NCBI GenBank assembly: GCA_030145195.1
Contig: JAQYVY010000032.1
Location: forward strand, 1 to 42,904
DNA from: Desulfuromonadales bacterium
GTDB lineage: Bacteria > Desulfobacterota > Desulfuromonadia > Desulfuromonadales > BM103
Direction: 5' to 3'
Length of the DNA: 42,904 nucleotides
Shown: one piece after another, positions 32,527 through 40,863 of the stretch
Layout of the letters: each line of letters starts with the position of its first letter
Position numbering within the stretch: position 1 is the stretch's first letter
Position numbers and translations under genes: made by a program
Notes under the pieces: generated by a model
What the model was told of the DNA's origin: nothing
Database searches by the model: none
What the model saw: the letters and a program-made list of their open reading frames with translations, nothing else

Positions 32527-33744
32527 GTGTCGCTGTTTGAATACACCGGCCTGGACGGGCAGGGGCGCAAGGTCTCCGGCCGGATTGAAGGCGTCGGCCG
32601 CAACCTGGTGTCCCAGCAATTGCGCGAACAGGGCATCTTTCCGACCGAACTCCACGAAAGCTCTAGCCCCCCCGTACGTCGTCGCTGGTCGAGTCTGCTG
32701 GTCAGCCTGCAGCGTTCAACCGCGGAGCTGGCCTCGGCAACCCGTCAACTCGCCACCTTGCTCAGTGCTGGCCTGTCGCTTGAGGTCGCTCTGGGCACCG
32801 TCGCCGAGCAGAGCGACCAGCCGCTGATCGGTCGGGTGCTGGCGAATGTTCGCGAAGAGGTGATTCAGGGCAACCCGCTGCACCAGGCGCTGGCCGGGCA
32901 TCGGGAGGTCTTTCCCGATATCTTTATCAATATGGTTCAGGTGGGAGAAAACAGCGGTACTCTGGATCAGGCTTTGGAGCGGCTGGCCGATTTTCTCGAG
33001 AATCAGGCCCGAACCCGGGCGCGCATCCAGGCCGCGCTGGCCTATCCAATACTGATGAGTCTGGTCGGCAGCGGCGTGCTGGTCTTCCTGTTTGTGTTCG
33101 TGGTGCCAAAGATCACCCGGATGTTGCAGGAGATGGAGATGGCGCTGCCCTGGCCGACCCTGGTGTTGATCAAGCTGGTCGCTCTGCTGGCGGCCTGGTG
33201 GTGGCTGCTGGCCCTTGTGCTGGTGGTCGGGCTGGTCTTGCTGCAGCGGTATCGGCGCACCGATAACGGACGCATACACCTTGATCGGATGCTACTCAAG
33301 GCACCGCTGTTTGGTCGGCTGCTGTTACTGATCGCAACCTCCCGGTTCTCTCGCACTTTGGGCACCCTGCTGCAGAGCGGTGTGCCGCTGCTCAAGGCCC
33401 TCGATATCTCTCGTAACCTGCTTGATAATCGCGTGTTGAGCCAAGCCGTGGAGACCGCCATTGTGCAGGTTCAGGAAGGTGGCACTCTGGCTGCGGCCCT
33501 GAGGGAAACGGCGGTCTTTCCGCCGATGCTGGCTCAGGTCACCGCTGCCGGTGAACAGAGCGGCAAGCTCGAGGAGATGCTGTTCAAGGTTGCCGACACT
33601 TACGAGCACCAGTCTAATCTTTCGATCACCGGGATGCTCTCCCTGCTCGAACCGCTGATGATTCTCTTTATGGGCGGGGTGGTTGGCTTTGCGGTTTTGG
33701 CTATTTTGTTGCCGATCTTTCAGGCGAGCCAGGGCTTTGGCTGA
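32527..33744 (+). CDS. gspF: Type II secretion inner-membrane platform protein GspF
   Basis: The 405-residue polytopic protein has two repeated T2SF domains, each ending in membrane helices (about 170-190, 210-240 and 375-400). Diagnostic segments are RQLATLLSAGLSLEVALGTV and SRTLGTLLQSGVPLLKALDI. It begins SLFEYTGLDGQGRKVSG, the usual GspF opening. The GTG start abuts the gspE stop with no gap. It is the central platform that couples GspE to the pseudopilus. Confidence 0.95.
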   Translation: MSLFEYTGLDGQGRKVSGRIEGVGRNLVSQQLREQGIFPTELHESSSPPVRRRWSSLLVSLQRSTAELASATRQLATLLSAGLSLEVALGTVAEQSDQPLIGRVLANVREEVIQGNPLHQALAGHREVFPDIFINMVQVGENSGTLDQALERLADFLENQARTRARIQAALAYPILMSLVGSGVLVFLFVFVVPKITRMLQEMEMALPWPTLVLIKLVALLAAWWWLLALVLVVGLVLLQRYRRTDNGRIHLDRMLLKAPLFGRLLLLIATSRFSRTLGTLLQSGVPLLKALDISRNLLDNRVLSQAVETAIVQVQEGGTLAAALRETAVFPPMLAQVTAAGEQSGKLEEMLFKVADTYEHQSNLSITGMLSLLEPLMILFMGGVVGFAVLAILLPIFQASQGFG

Positions 33745-33791
33745 GAATAAACCCCGAGCGATTAATATGATTTTCTTAAGGAGTTACGAAT

Positions 33792-34235
33792 ATGCCCTCA
33801 TCGAATAATCATTCCTGCCGCGGCTTTACCTTGATCGAAATCATGGTCGTCGTGGTGATTCTCGGCATCCTGGCGGCGCTGGTTGTGCCGCAGTTGCTGA
33901 GTCGGCCGGATGAGGCCAAGGTGACCAAAGCCAAGGTCGATATGAAGAGCATCGAGGAGTCGCTCGGCCTGTTTAAACTCGACAACGGGTTTTTCCCCTC
34001 GACCGAGCAGGGGCTCAAAGCCCTGGTCACCAAGCCGGAAATCGGGCGTATTCCGACCCGGTATTCGACTGACGGCTACCTGAGAAAAGCTCCGGTCGAT
34101 CCCTGGGAGAAGCCCTATATTTATATTTCACCGGGGGTTCACAGCCGTAACTTTGATCTGATCAGTTACGGTGCCGATGGCGAACCGGGTGGTGAAGGAT
34201 TCGATGCGGATATCAATAGCTGGGAACTTGATTAG
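33792..34235 (+). CDS. gspG: Major pseudopilin GspG
   Basis: The 147-residue protein starts with a short leader ending SCRG, then [20 protein letters not shown], with prepilin peptidase cleavage after Gly and Glu5 present. The C-terminal GspG signature includes [31 protein letters not shown] and [15 protein letters not shown], with Asp residues of the calcium site. AAGGAG precedes the ATG. It forms the body of the pseudopilus. The processing enzyme (GspO/PilD) is not encoded in this window. Confidence 0.96.
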   Translation: MPSSNNHSCRGFTLIEIMVVVVILGILAALVVPQLLSRPDEAKVTKAKVDMKSIEESLGLFKLDNGFFPSTEQGLKALVTKPEIGRIPTRYSTDGYLRKAPVDPWEKPYIYISPGVHSRNFDLISYGADGEPGGEGFDADINSWELD

Positions 34236-34245
34236 GGATTGAACT

Positions 34246-34788
34246 ATGGGCCGTACGGACGCCACTGCAGGTGACATATTACGAGTCCGGCCGCGCTCTG
34301 CCCAGACAGGCTTTACCCTGGTCGAGTTGGCGGTGGTGGTCGCTCTGCTGGCGCTGTTCTCGATGCTGACCATTCCAATCTTCAGCTCGACCGGAACCAG
34401 CAAGCTGGGTTATTCGGCGCGCCGCCTGAGCGGCACGATCAAGTACCTGTTCAACGAAGCAGCTCTGACCGGACAAGAGCATCGTCTGATTTACAATCTG
34501 GATCGCGACACTTACCGGGGCAAAATTGTTGAAGCAAACGGCGAGGTCGTTGATCTTAAAGGCCTGGGTAAAGAAACCTCGCTGGCCGGTGATGTCCGCT
34601 TCCGTGATCTGCAGCTGCCGGGCCGGGGTACTTTTACTTCGGGAGAGGTGACGGTACGAATTCATCCGAGCGGTTGGCTCGAGGAGACCAGCGTGCATCT
34701 TGAGGACGGGCCGGAGAATGAGCTGACCCTGCAGATCATGCCGCTGACCGGAACCAGCGAAATTTTTGAGGGTTACAAGGCGCTCTGA
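34246..34788 (+). CDS. gspH: Minor pseudopilin GspH
   Basis: The 180-residue protein has an unusually long leader (about 22 residues, ending SAQTG) before FTLVELAVVVALLALFSMLT, which gives the prepilin cleavage site and Glu5. The rest is a beta-rich domain without family-specific motifs visible by eye. Position directly after gspG and before gspI supports GspH. A start further downstream was not found. Confidence 0.87.
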   Translation: MGRTDATAGDILRVRPRSAQTGFTLVELAVVVALLALFSMLTIPIFSSTGTSKLGYSARRLSGTIKYLFNEAALTGQEHRLIYNLDRDTYRGKIVEANGEVVDLKGLGKETSLAGDVRFRDLQLPGRGTFTSGEVTVRIHPSGWLEETSVHLEDGPENELTLQIMPLTGTSEIFEGYKAL

Positions 34789-34795
34789 AGAGATC

Positions 34796-35182
34796 ATGCA
34801 CGCAACCAACCAACATACCTCGATTCGGGGCTTCACCCTGCTGGAGATCATGGTCGCTCTGGCTATCATCAGCATCTCCATGCTGGCGCTGCTGACTCTC
34901 GGCAACCGTTCTATCGGGGTGCATGATCGGCTGCAGCATTTGACCCAGGCGACTCTGCTGGCGCAGCAGAAAATGGCCGAGAGCGAGCTTGAGGCCCGGC
35001 GCGTTGGCGTGGCGCAGCTGGCCGATAGCACCGGGGGGTTTGTTGACCCCTTCACCGACTACCGCTGGCAGATCGAGATCGTCAATACCCCGTTGCCGGC
35101 GGTGCAGATGGTCACGGTGACGGTCCTGTGGGGTGATGCGGACCGTAATGAGGGGGTTGATGTTACCTCATTCCTATTTTAG
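34796..35182 (+). CDS. gspI: Minor pseudopilin GspI
   Basis: The 128-residue protein has the leader MHATNQHTSIRG followed by FTLLEIMVALAIISISMLAL. It then has QKMAESELEARR and WQIEIVNTPLPAVQMVTVTV, typical of GspI, which joins GspJ and GspK at the pseudopilus tip. I start it at the ATG at 34796, preceded by GAAGAG; the longer frame would overlap gspH by 23 bases. It overlaps gspJ by 23 bases. Confidence 0.9.
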   Translation: MHATNQHTSIRGFTLLEIMVALAIISISMLALLTLGNRSIGVHDRLQHLTQATLLAQQKMAESELEARRVGVAQLADSTGGFVDPFTDYRWQIEIVNTPLPAVQMVTVTVLWGDADRNEGVDVTSFLF

Positions 35183-35810
35183 CTCCCGGAGACAGCGTGG
35201 TATGCGCGGCTTTACCCTGATTGAAGTGCTGGTTGCTATCAGTCTGCTGGCTATCGTCATGACCTCGGTCTATGGGGTTTTTGGCAGCGTCAGCGCGACC
35301 AAGTTACGCCTCGACAATGACAGCGCCGAGTACCACCGAGCGCGCGTGGTCTTTGACCGCCTGGGTCGGGAACTGCATGGTGCCTACTTCCAGCAAAATG
35401 ATCAGACCACCCTGTTTCGCGGCGGCGTTAACGACCAGGGGGAAACGTTTCTGGAGCTGACCACCACCGCGGTGACGCCCTTAAGCGTCACCGGCACAGG
35501 CATTGCCGAGGTTCACTACCGGCTGACGCCGGATTCGGAATCAACGGCGAATCTTCAGGTGCTGCTGCGTAGTGAACAACCGAGGCAATCGGCGACGGCG
35601 GCCATTGACGACCGGATGATGCGGCTGGCGCCAGATGTTGTCAGCTTGACGCTGCGCTTCTATACCGAAGGCAACTGGCGAACGGAGTGGGATGCATTGC
35701 AAGACGGACTGCCGCAGCTGGTCGAAATTGCGCTGGTGGTTGGCCGTGAGGAGCAACGGCAGGTCCCGTTTACCACGACTTTTGAAATTCCGGATGTGAA
35801 GATACGATGA
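35160..35810 (+). CDS. gspJ: Minor pseudopilin GspJ
   Basis: A 216-residue protein with a leader ending RQRGMRG and then FTLIEVLVAISLLAIVMTSV (Glu5 present). It has YHRARVVFDRLGRELHGAYF and a beta-rich C-terminus with LPQLVEIALVVG, characteristic of GspJ. Several in-frame starts exist (35133 GTG, 35136, 35148, 35160). The ATG at 35160 follows GAGGGGG most closely and gives the shortest normal leader. ATGA overlap with gspK indicates coupling. Confidence 0.9.
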   Translation: MLPHSYFSSRRQRGMRGFTLIEVLVAISLLAIVMTSVYGVFGSVSATKLRLDNDSAEYHRARVVFDRLGRELHGAYFQQNDQTTLFRGGVNDQGETFLELTTTAVTPLSVTGTGIAEVHYRLTPDSESTANLQVLLRSEQPRQSATAAIDDRMMRLAPDVVSLTLRFYTEGNWRTEWDALQDGLPQLVEIALVVGREEQRQVPFTTTFEIPDVKIR

Positions 35811-36772
35811 AGAGCTGCCGCAACAACCGAGGCATGGCGCTGCTGGTGGTTCTGGTGATCATTGCCTTGTTGACTTCGCTCTTGACCGAGCTGGCTTTTT
35901 CGACCCTGGTGGACTTGCGCCTGACCGAAACCTTTCGTGATACCACTCGGGCTTACTACCTGGCCAAAGGGGGGGTCAATGCCGGGCGGATGATTCTTCA
36001 GGAGGACCGCAACGGCTACGATGGTTTTGATGAAATGTGGAGCCAGGGGGTGATCAATTACCCGGTTGGTGATGGCGCCGTTAGCGTGCGCATTGTCGAT
36101 CAGGATGGCAAGCTGGGAATCAACGCCCTGGTCACTGGCAACACGCCGAACACGCTGATGGTTGATCGCTTTTACCGGCTGCTGGTTGCCTTGGAGCTCG
36201 ACAACCTTGGTGATCCGGCCGAGTTGACCGCGGCGCTGATCGACTGGTTGGATAGTGGTGACACCCCATACCCGGTGATTCTCACCGACGGGGTCAACCT
36301 CCCGGTCGCCGGTGCTGAAAGGGCGTATTACCAAGGTCTTGCGCAACCGTACCTGGTTAAAAACGGTCGACTGGAAACCCTCGAAGAGTTGACTCTGATC
36401 AGGGGTTTTACCCCGGATGTCCTCAGCCGGGTGCTGCCTCATGTCGGTCTGCACGAAGCGGTGCAAGTGAATATCAATACCGCCAGCGCGGCAGTGCTCC
36501 GGTCGCTCGATCCCGTGGTCGATGCCGCCGTGGCTGAAGAGCTGATCCGTTATCGCCGGGAAATCGCCATTGAGAGTCTGGAACAACTTGAAGAGGTGCT
36601 TCCCGACGTTGCTTACAGTGCGCTGAAGACCCTCGCTAACCTGAAACGCTTGGGTGTGCAGAGTGACCGTTATCGGATCGAAGCTGAAGCCGTGGTCAAT
36701 GACGGCCGCCGGCGCCTGTTGGCTGAAGTCGACAAACAGGGCAACCAACTGCTGTTTTTTAAGGTAAACTGA
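35807..36772 (+). CDS. gspK: Minor pseudopilin GspK (tip protein)
   Basis: The 321-residue protein begins MKSCRNNRG and then MALLVVLVIIALLTSLLTEL, a pseudopilin helix without the Glu5, as is normal for GspK. GspK hallmarks follow: AYYLAKGGVNAGRMIL, LIDWLDSGDTPYP, RAYYQGLAQPYLVKNGRLET and NINTASAAVLRSLDP (helix-hairpin-helix-like). It caps the pseudopilus. It overlaps gspJ by ATGA. Confidence 0.93.
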   Translation: MKSCRNNRGMALLVVLVIIALLTSLLTELAFSTLVDLRLTETFRDTTRAYYLAKGGVNAGRMILQEDRNGYDGFDEMWSQGVINYPVGDGAVSVRIVDQDGKLGINALVTGNTPNTLMVDRFYRLLVALELDNLGDPAELTAALIDWLDSGDTPYPVILTDGVNLPVAGAERAYYQGLAQPYLVKNGRLETLEELTLIRGFTPDVLSRVLPHVGLHEAVQVNINTASAAVLRSLDPVVDAAVAEELIRYRREIAIESLEQLEEVLPDVAYSALKTLANLKRLGVQSDRYRIEAEAVVNDGRRRLLAEVDKQGNQLLFFKVN

Positions 36773-36777
36773 CTGCT

Positions 36778-38169
36778 ATGACAAAACGATTAATCGGTAT
36801 TGATCTTGGCCAGAAAACCGCGCGCGTGGCTGTGCTTAGCCTGGAACAGGGTAACGTCGCGGTGGTCTCGATTGAGGAAAGCGCTCACGACCAGGAGGCA
36901 GATCTGGCGGTCAGACTGAAGGACTCCATCCAGGGTGTTTTTTGTCTTGGTGACCGTCTGGCGGCCTGCCTTCCTGGCAGCGCTGCATTTGTGCGCCGCT
37001 TAAGCTTTCCGTTCAGTGACCGCAGGAAGATTCTCGCCACCCTCTCTTTTGAACTGGCGTCGCAATTGCCGGTCTCACTAGAAGACTACACCACGGTTAT
37101 GCAGCCACCGGTTCGAACCGAGGCCGGAGCCGAGGTGGTGGTGGCCGCAGTCAGGACCGCCCAGTTGGCCGAGACGCTGGCACCCTTTGATGCGGCGAAT
37201 ATCCCCTTGCATATTATGGATCTGGCCCCGCATGCCTATGTTGCCGGTCTCAAGGACTTTCTGGTCGATGGTATTCTGGTTTGCGCCATGGAACAGGAGA
37301 CCAGCCTGGCCCTGGTCCGCGCCGGGAAGGTGCTCGATTATCGGCAGCTGCCGCTTGACGCCACGACCCCGGTCGACGCTCAGGCCCGCTCCATTCACCG
37401 GGAAGCCAGGGCCCTGGGGCGAACCCGGCAACCGGGTGACCTGGCACTGCAACTGATGGGGCCTTTAGCCACGCAGGAGCTGGTCGCCGCTTTAAGTGCG
37501 TTGCAGGACGACGTGGAGCTGCTCTCCATCAATATCAACGGCCAGATCATCGCGGCACCGTTCCTGCCTGCTGTTGCCCTGGCTCTGAGAGCGGCAGACA
37601 GCGGTAAAGGGCTGACCTTTAACCTGCGTCAGGGTCTGTTCGCATTCAAAGGTGAATGGGTTGGCCTGCGTAAAACCCTGCTGCTGGCCGCGTGCCTGGC
37701 CGGACTCACTCTGGCCGTCGTTGTTACCAGCATGGGGCTTCGTTATTACGATAAGCAACACCAGGTCGATCTGCTGGAACAACAGATGGTGGCGCTCTAT
37801 AAAGAGACCTTTCCGCAGTCGACGACCGTGGTCGACATTCCTTTGCAGATGAAGAGCGCGATCCGTCAACTGCAGGAGGACGTCGGCATGATCGGCCTTG
37901 ATCAGCCCTCCTCTCTGGCTTTGCTACAAACGCTCTCCGCTTTGCCGGAGGCGCTCGGGGTCGATGTTGATGAATTCACCCTGGAGCGCAACGAAGTGCG
38001 GATCTCCGGCAGAGCCAGCACCTTTGACGCGGTGAATCGTATGGCTGAGACCTTCCGAAAAGCAGTCGCCTTTGAAAAGGTCGAGGTTGCGGAATCGAAA
38101 ATGGACCTGGCCGGCAAGCAGGTCAGTTTCCGTCTGCGCATGACCTTGAACGGGGGAGGGGCGTTGTGA
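36778..38169 (+). CDS. gspL: Type II secretion platform protein GspL (PilM-like actin fold)
   Basis: The 463-residue protein begins TKRLIGIDLGQKTARVAVLS, an actin/PilM-like nucleotide-fold opening. The cytoplasmic domain runs to about residue 300. It is followed by one transmembrane helix (about 301-320, LLAACLAGLTLAVVVTSMGL) and a periplasmic ferredoxin-like domain (about 370-460). GspL recruits GspE to the membrane and pairs with GspM. Its TGA overlaps the gspM start. Confidence 0.9.
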   Translation: MTKRLIGIDLGQKTARVAVLSLEQGNVAVVSIEESAHDQEADLAVRLKDSIQGVFCLGDRLAACLPGSAAFVRRLSFPFSDRRKILATLSFELASQLPVSLEDYTTVMQPPVRTEAGAEVVVAAVRTAQLAETLAPFDAANIPLHIMDLAPHAYVAGLKDFLVDGILVCAMEQETSLALVRAGKVLDYRQLPLDATTPVDAQARSIHREARALGRTRQPGDLALQLMGPLATQELVAALSALQDDVELLSININGQIIAAPFLPAVALALRAADSGKGLTFNLRQGLFAFKGEWVGLRKTLLLAACLAGLTLAVVVTSMGLRYYDKQHQVDLLEQQMVALYKETFPQSTTVVDIPLQMKSAIRQLQEDVGMIGLDQPSSLALLQTLSALPEALGVDVDEFTLERNEVRISGRASTFDAVNRMAETFRKAVAFEKVEVAESKMDLAGKQVSFRLRMTLNGGGAL

Positions 38170-38693
38170 TGATCAAGACGCTGAATCAGAGAGAACGTCA
38201 TGTGCTGGTGGGTGGGGCGGTGGCACTCGGTTTGCTGTTGCTTGTTTTCGGCGTGGTTGTGCCCTATGGTGCGGGCATCAAACGGCTCGACAAGACGATC
38301 CTTTCGCGTCAGGCACAACTGGTTGAAGTTAGACAGCTGCAGGTCGACTATCGGACCCTCAAGCAAGAGGTGAGTCGATTACAGCGTGATCTCGACCAGC
38401 GGGAAATCCCCCCTCTGTTGACTTTTCTTGAGCAGACGGCCAGTCGGCTTGGTGGTCGAGAGAATCTTGTCCTGATGCGCCCCTTGCCAGTGGTCATGCA
38501 GGGGCAGTTGCGGATTGAGGGGACTGAATTCAAGCTGCAGCGGCTCGGTCTGGAGCAGGTCTTGCGGATTCTTCAGCAAATTGAGCAGGCCAAGCCACCG
38601 ATGCGCGTCGACCGACTGCATCTCAAACAACGCTTTGATAACGCTGCGCAACTGGACATGAACGTCACGGTCAGTGCCATGCGGAGAAATTGA
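38169..38693 (+). CDS. gspM: Type II secretion protein GspM
   Basis: The 174-residue protein has a short cytoplasmic N-terminus (MIKTLNQRERHVL), one transmembrane helix (about 14-33) and a coiled-coil stretch (KTILSRQAQLVEVRQLQVDY). A ferredoxin-like periplasmic domain follows. The ATG at 38169 overlaps the gspL stop by one base; a GTG three bases earlier is also possible. It partners GspL in the inner-membrane platform. Confidence 0.87.
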   Translation: MIKTLNQRERHVLVGGAVALGLLLLVFGVVVPYGAGIKRLDKTILSRQAQLVEVRQLQVDYRTLKQEVSRLQRDLDQREIPPLLTFLEQTASRLGGRENLVLMRPLPVVMQGQLRIEGTEFKLQRLGLEQVLRILQQIEQAKPPMRVDRLHLKQRFDNAAQLDMNVTVSAMRRN

Positions 38694-39589
38694 TGCCGTT
38701 CCTAAGACGTTTCCGCCAGAGACCTGCCAGCGCGCAGGCGGCTCCCCGGAAAAAGCTAAACCTGTACCTGGTGGCCGGTCTCGGTTTTTTCCTGCTTGGG
38801 TTGTTTTGCAGTGTTTATTGGACTTTCCCCGGGGAAATCCTCCGGCAGCGCTTGGTTCACGAACTTGAAGCCCGGCTCCCGCTCAAGGTGACCCTGGCTG
38901 AAGCTGACCTGCGACCTTTGTTGACTGTCACCGGCAAACAGCTGAGCGTTGGCTTGCCCGATCAGCCAGGGACGCTGTTTCAGGTTGATACTTTCCAGGT
39001 CGATCCCCACTGGACCAGCCTTTTCACCGGAGAGCTTGGGGTCGAAGGTGACCTCAGTGTCCTGGCGGGTGAGCTCTCCTTTCGTTGGCAGCGCAGCGGT
39101 CCTCTGGAACTGTCAGGCCAAAAGCTATCGCTTGATCTGCCTCTGGCGACCAGTCCGGCGACACGTTTTTCTGGGATTCTTACTACGGGAAGGGTGACGA
39201 CCGCGGCACCGCTACAAAAAACCACGGAAAGTCGGATCGACCTGACTTTTGAGCAGGTCGCGGTGCAAGGGCTGGAAGACCTGGTCTCGAATGCTGCTGG
39301 TCTGCGCCTTGGCACGATCTCGCTGCAGATGACTGGACAAGGGACGGCGTTTTCTATCGCTCGTCTGGAAATGACTGGCGGGGACCTGGAGCTGTCTGCA
39401 GAAGGAACGTTGATGCTGGCGACCGCAAAGCCACAGAACAGCCGGATCAATCTCAACCTGTCGGTGCGTGCTGGCAAACAGGCCGACCCGATCCTGGTCA
39501 GTCTGCTTGAACTCGCCGGAACCCCGCAGTCAGACGGCAGTCGTAAGCTGCGCTTGACCGGCACCCTGGACAAACCCGTATTCAGGTAG
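38693..39589 (+). CDS. gspN: Type II secretion protein GspN
   Basis: The 298-residue protein has one N-terminal transmembrane helix (about 26-46, LNLYLVAGLGFFLLGLFCSV). A beta-rich periplasmic domain follows with the GspN-type opening FPGEILRQRLVHELEARLPL, and later LSGQKLSLDLPLA and LRLTGTLDKPVFR at the end. GspN occurs in a subset of type II systems and is dispensable in some. It is called from position and layout. The ATG overlaps the gspM stop by one base (TGATG). Confidence 0.85.
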   Translation: MPFLRRFRQRPASAQAAPRKKLNLYLVAGLGFFLLGLFCSVYWTFPGEILRQRLVHELEARLPLKVTLAEADLRPLLTVTGKQLSVGLPDQPGTLFQVDTFQVDPHWTSLFTGELGVEGDLSVLAGELSFRWQRSGPLELSGQKLSLDLPLATSPATRFSGILTTGRVTTAAPLQKTTESRIDLTFEQVAVQGLEDLVSNAAGLRLGTISLQMTGQGTAFSIARLEMTGGDLELSAEGTLMLATAKPQNSRINLNLSVRAGKQADPILVSLLELAGTPQSDGSRKLRLTGTLDKPVFR

Positions 39590-39595
39590 GCGGTT

Positions 39596-39691
39596 GTGAA
39601 AAAGTTTTTCGGTGCACTGTTGCTGCTCCTCACCAGCGAAGTTGTTGCTGCCACCTCTTCCCCGGCACCCGATCAGTTCTCCCCTCCGTAG
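39596..39691 (+). CDS. Possible small exported peptide or truncated remnant after gspN
   Basis: A GTG six bases after the gspN stop opens 31 codons reading MKKFFGALLLLLTSEVVA and then ATSSPAPDQFSPP. It has a clear signal peptide and a very short Pro-rich mature end. AGGCGG lies just upstream. It could be a genuine tiny secreted peptide, or the 5' end of an exported protein gene whose remainder was lost. Evidence is limited to the signal and spacing. Confidence 0.4.
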   Translation: MKKFFGALLLLLTSEVVAATSSPAPDQFSPP

Positions 39692-39771
39692 ACTTTTCTT
39701 TGTTGAATGCAGTATGGTAATCATTGATAACAGAGGCATCGTTCCAGATTTAAATCCCAATCGAGGTTGAT

Positions 39772-40833
39772 ATGAACATCTCGCAGATGAAGCAGGTCCT
39801 GGTCGAAATCCTGACCCAAACAAATTTGACTCCGTGTGTTGTCGGCCACCGCGGCGTGGGCAAAAGTGCCGGGGTCATCCAGGCCTGTCATGAAATTGGC
39901 CGAAACTATGTGGCGTTGCGGCTTGGCCAGATGGAGGTCGGTGACCTGGTTGGTATCCCCTACCGTGAAGAGAAAGTCATGCACTGGTCGCAGCCTTCCT
40001 GGTGGCCCGCTGATGATGCTCCGGAAACTATTATTCATTGTGATGAGTTGAACCGCGCTCAGCAAGAAGACACCTTGCAGGCGATCTTCCAGTTTGTGGA
40101 ACCGCCGGTTGAGAGCACCCAGCGGCGGTTACACACGCATGTGCTGCATGCCAAGCATAAGGTGGTCGTCTCCATCAATCCGCCGGACGGCAGCTACCAA
40201 GTGGCCACCCTCGACCGGGCACTGCTCGACCGCATGGTGATGATTTATGTAGAGACTGATTACCGCTGTTGGGCTCGTTATGCCAAGGAACAGCAGTTTG
40301 ATGAAGGCGTCCAGCAATTTATCTCGGCCTACCCGAACCTGTTGGCAAAGCCGGGGGCGCCGATGGATATGCAGATGGAGCCGACCGAACGCGCCTGGGA
40401 GATGGTCAGCACACTCAGGCGCTCCTGCCGGTTCCCGGCTGATCTGGAGATGGAGATTTATGCGGGGATTGTCGGTCAGGAAGCGGCGGTCAGTTTTTTG
40501 CGTTGGTCGCGCGAGCAGCAAGAGCGGCCCGTTACCGCCCGGCAGATTCTTGATCACTGGACAGACGTTGCAACTCAGGTGAAGGAGCAACGTGATGATC
40601 TTGCGGCGGTTACCTTTAATGATATGGTGACGACCCTTGAAGTTGACCCGACCCTGACTTTAGCGCAGGAGCAGAATTTGGTGGCCTATATCGGTTCATT
40701 GCCGCGTGATTTAAGGTTCGGTCTGGTCAAGTCTTTGCTGAAAATCCCTAAAGTTGCGGCGGTGCTCTGTAAGGATAATTATGATGATGTCATTCTCGAA
40801 GCGATCGAAGCAATCAGCCGCGAAGCCTCGTGA
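39772..40833 (+). CDS. MoxR-type AAA+ ATPase
   Basis: The 353-residue cytoplasmic ATPase has Walker A GHRGVGKS (residues 25-32), Walker B IIHCDELNRAQ, sensor 1 VVVSINPPDGSYQVA and an arginine-finger region DRALLDRMVMIYVE. MoxR-type ATPases act with VWA-domain partners as chaperones in complex assembly or metal insertion. The next gene encodes just such a protein, 30 bases downstream. GAGG precedes the ATG. The client is unknown. Confidence 0.9.
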   Translation: MNISQMKQVLVEILTQTNLTPCVVGHRGVGKSAGVIQACHEIGRNYVALRLGQMEVGDLVGIPYREEKVMHWSQPSWWPADDAPETIIHCDELNRAQQEDTLQAIFQFVEPPVESTQRRLHTHVLHAKHKVVVSINPPDGSYQVATLDRALLDRMVMIYVETDYRCWARYAKEQQFDEGVQQFISAYPNLLAKPGAPMDMQMEPTERAWEMVSTLRRSCRFPADLEMEIYAGIVGQEAAVSFLRWSREQQERPVTARQILDHWTDVATQVKEQRDDLAAVTFNDMVTTLEVDPTLTLAQEQNLVAYIGSLPRDLRFGLVKSLLKIPKVAAVLCKDNYDDVILEAIEAISREAS

Positions 40834-40863
40834 AAACGTGGGATGCGGAAAGCCTGTTAGAAC

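Noticed and set aside
35660..36748. 362-codon minus-strand frame opposite gspJ/gspK
   Set aside because: Both sense genes are full-length type II secretion genes with clear motifs; the antisense frame has no ribosome site or recognisable domain.
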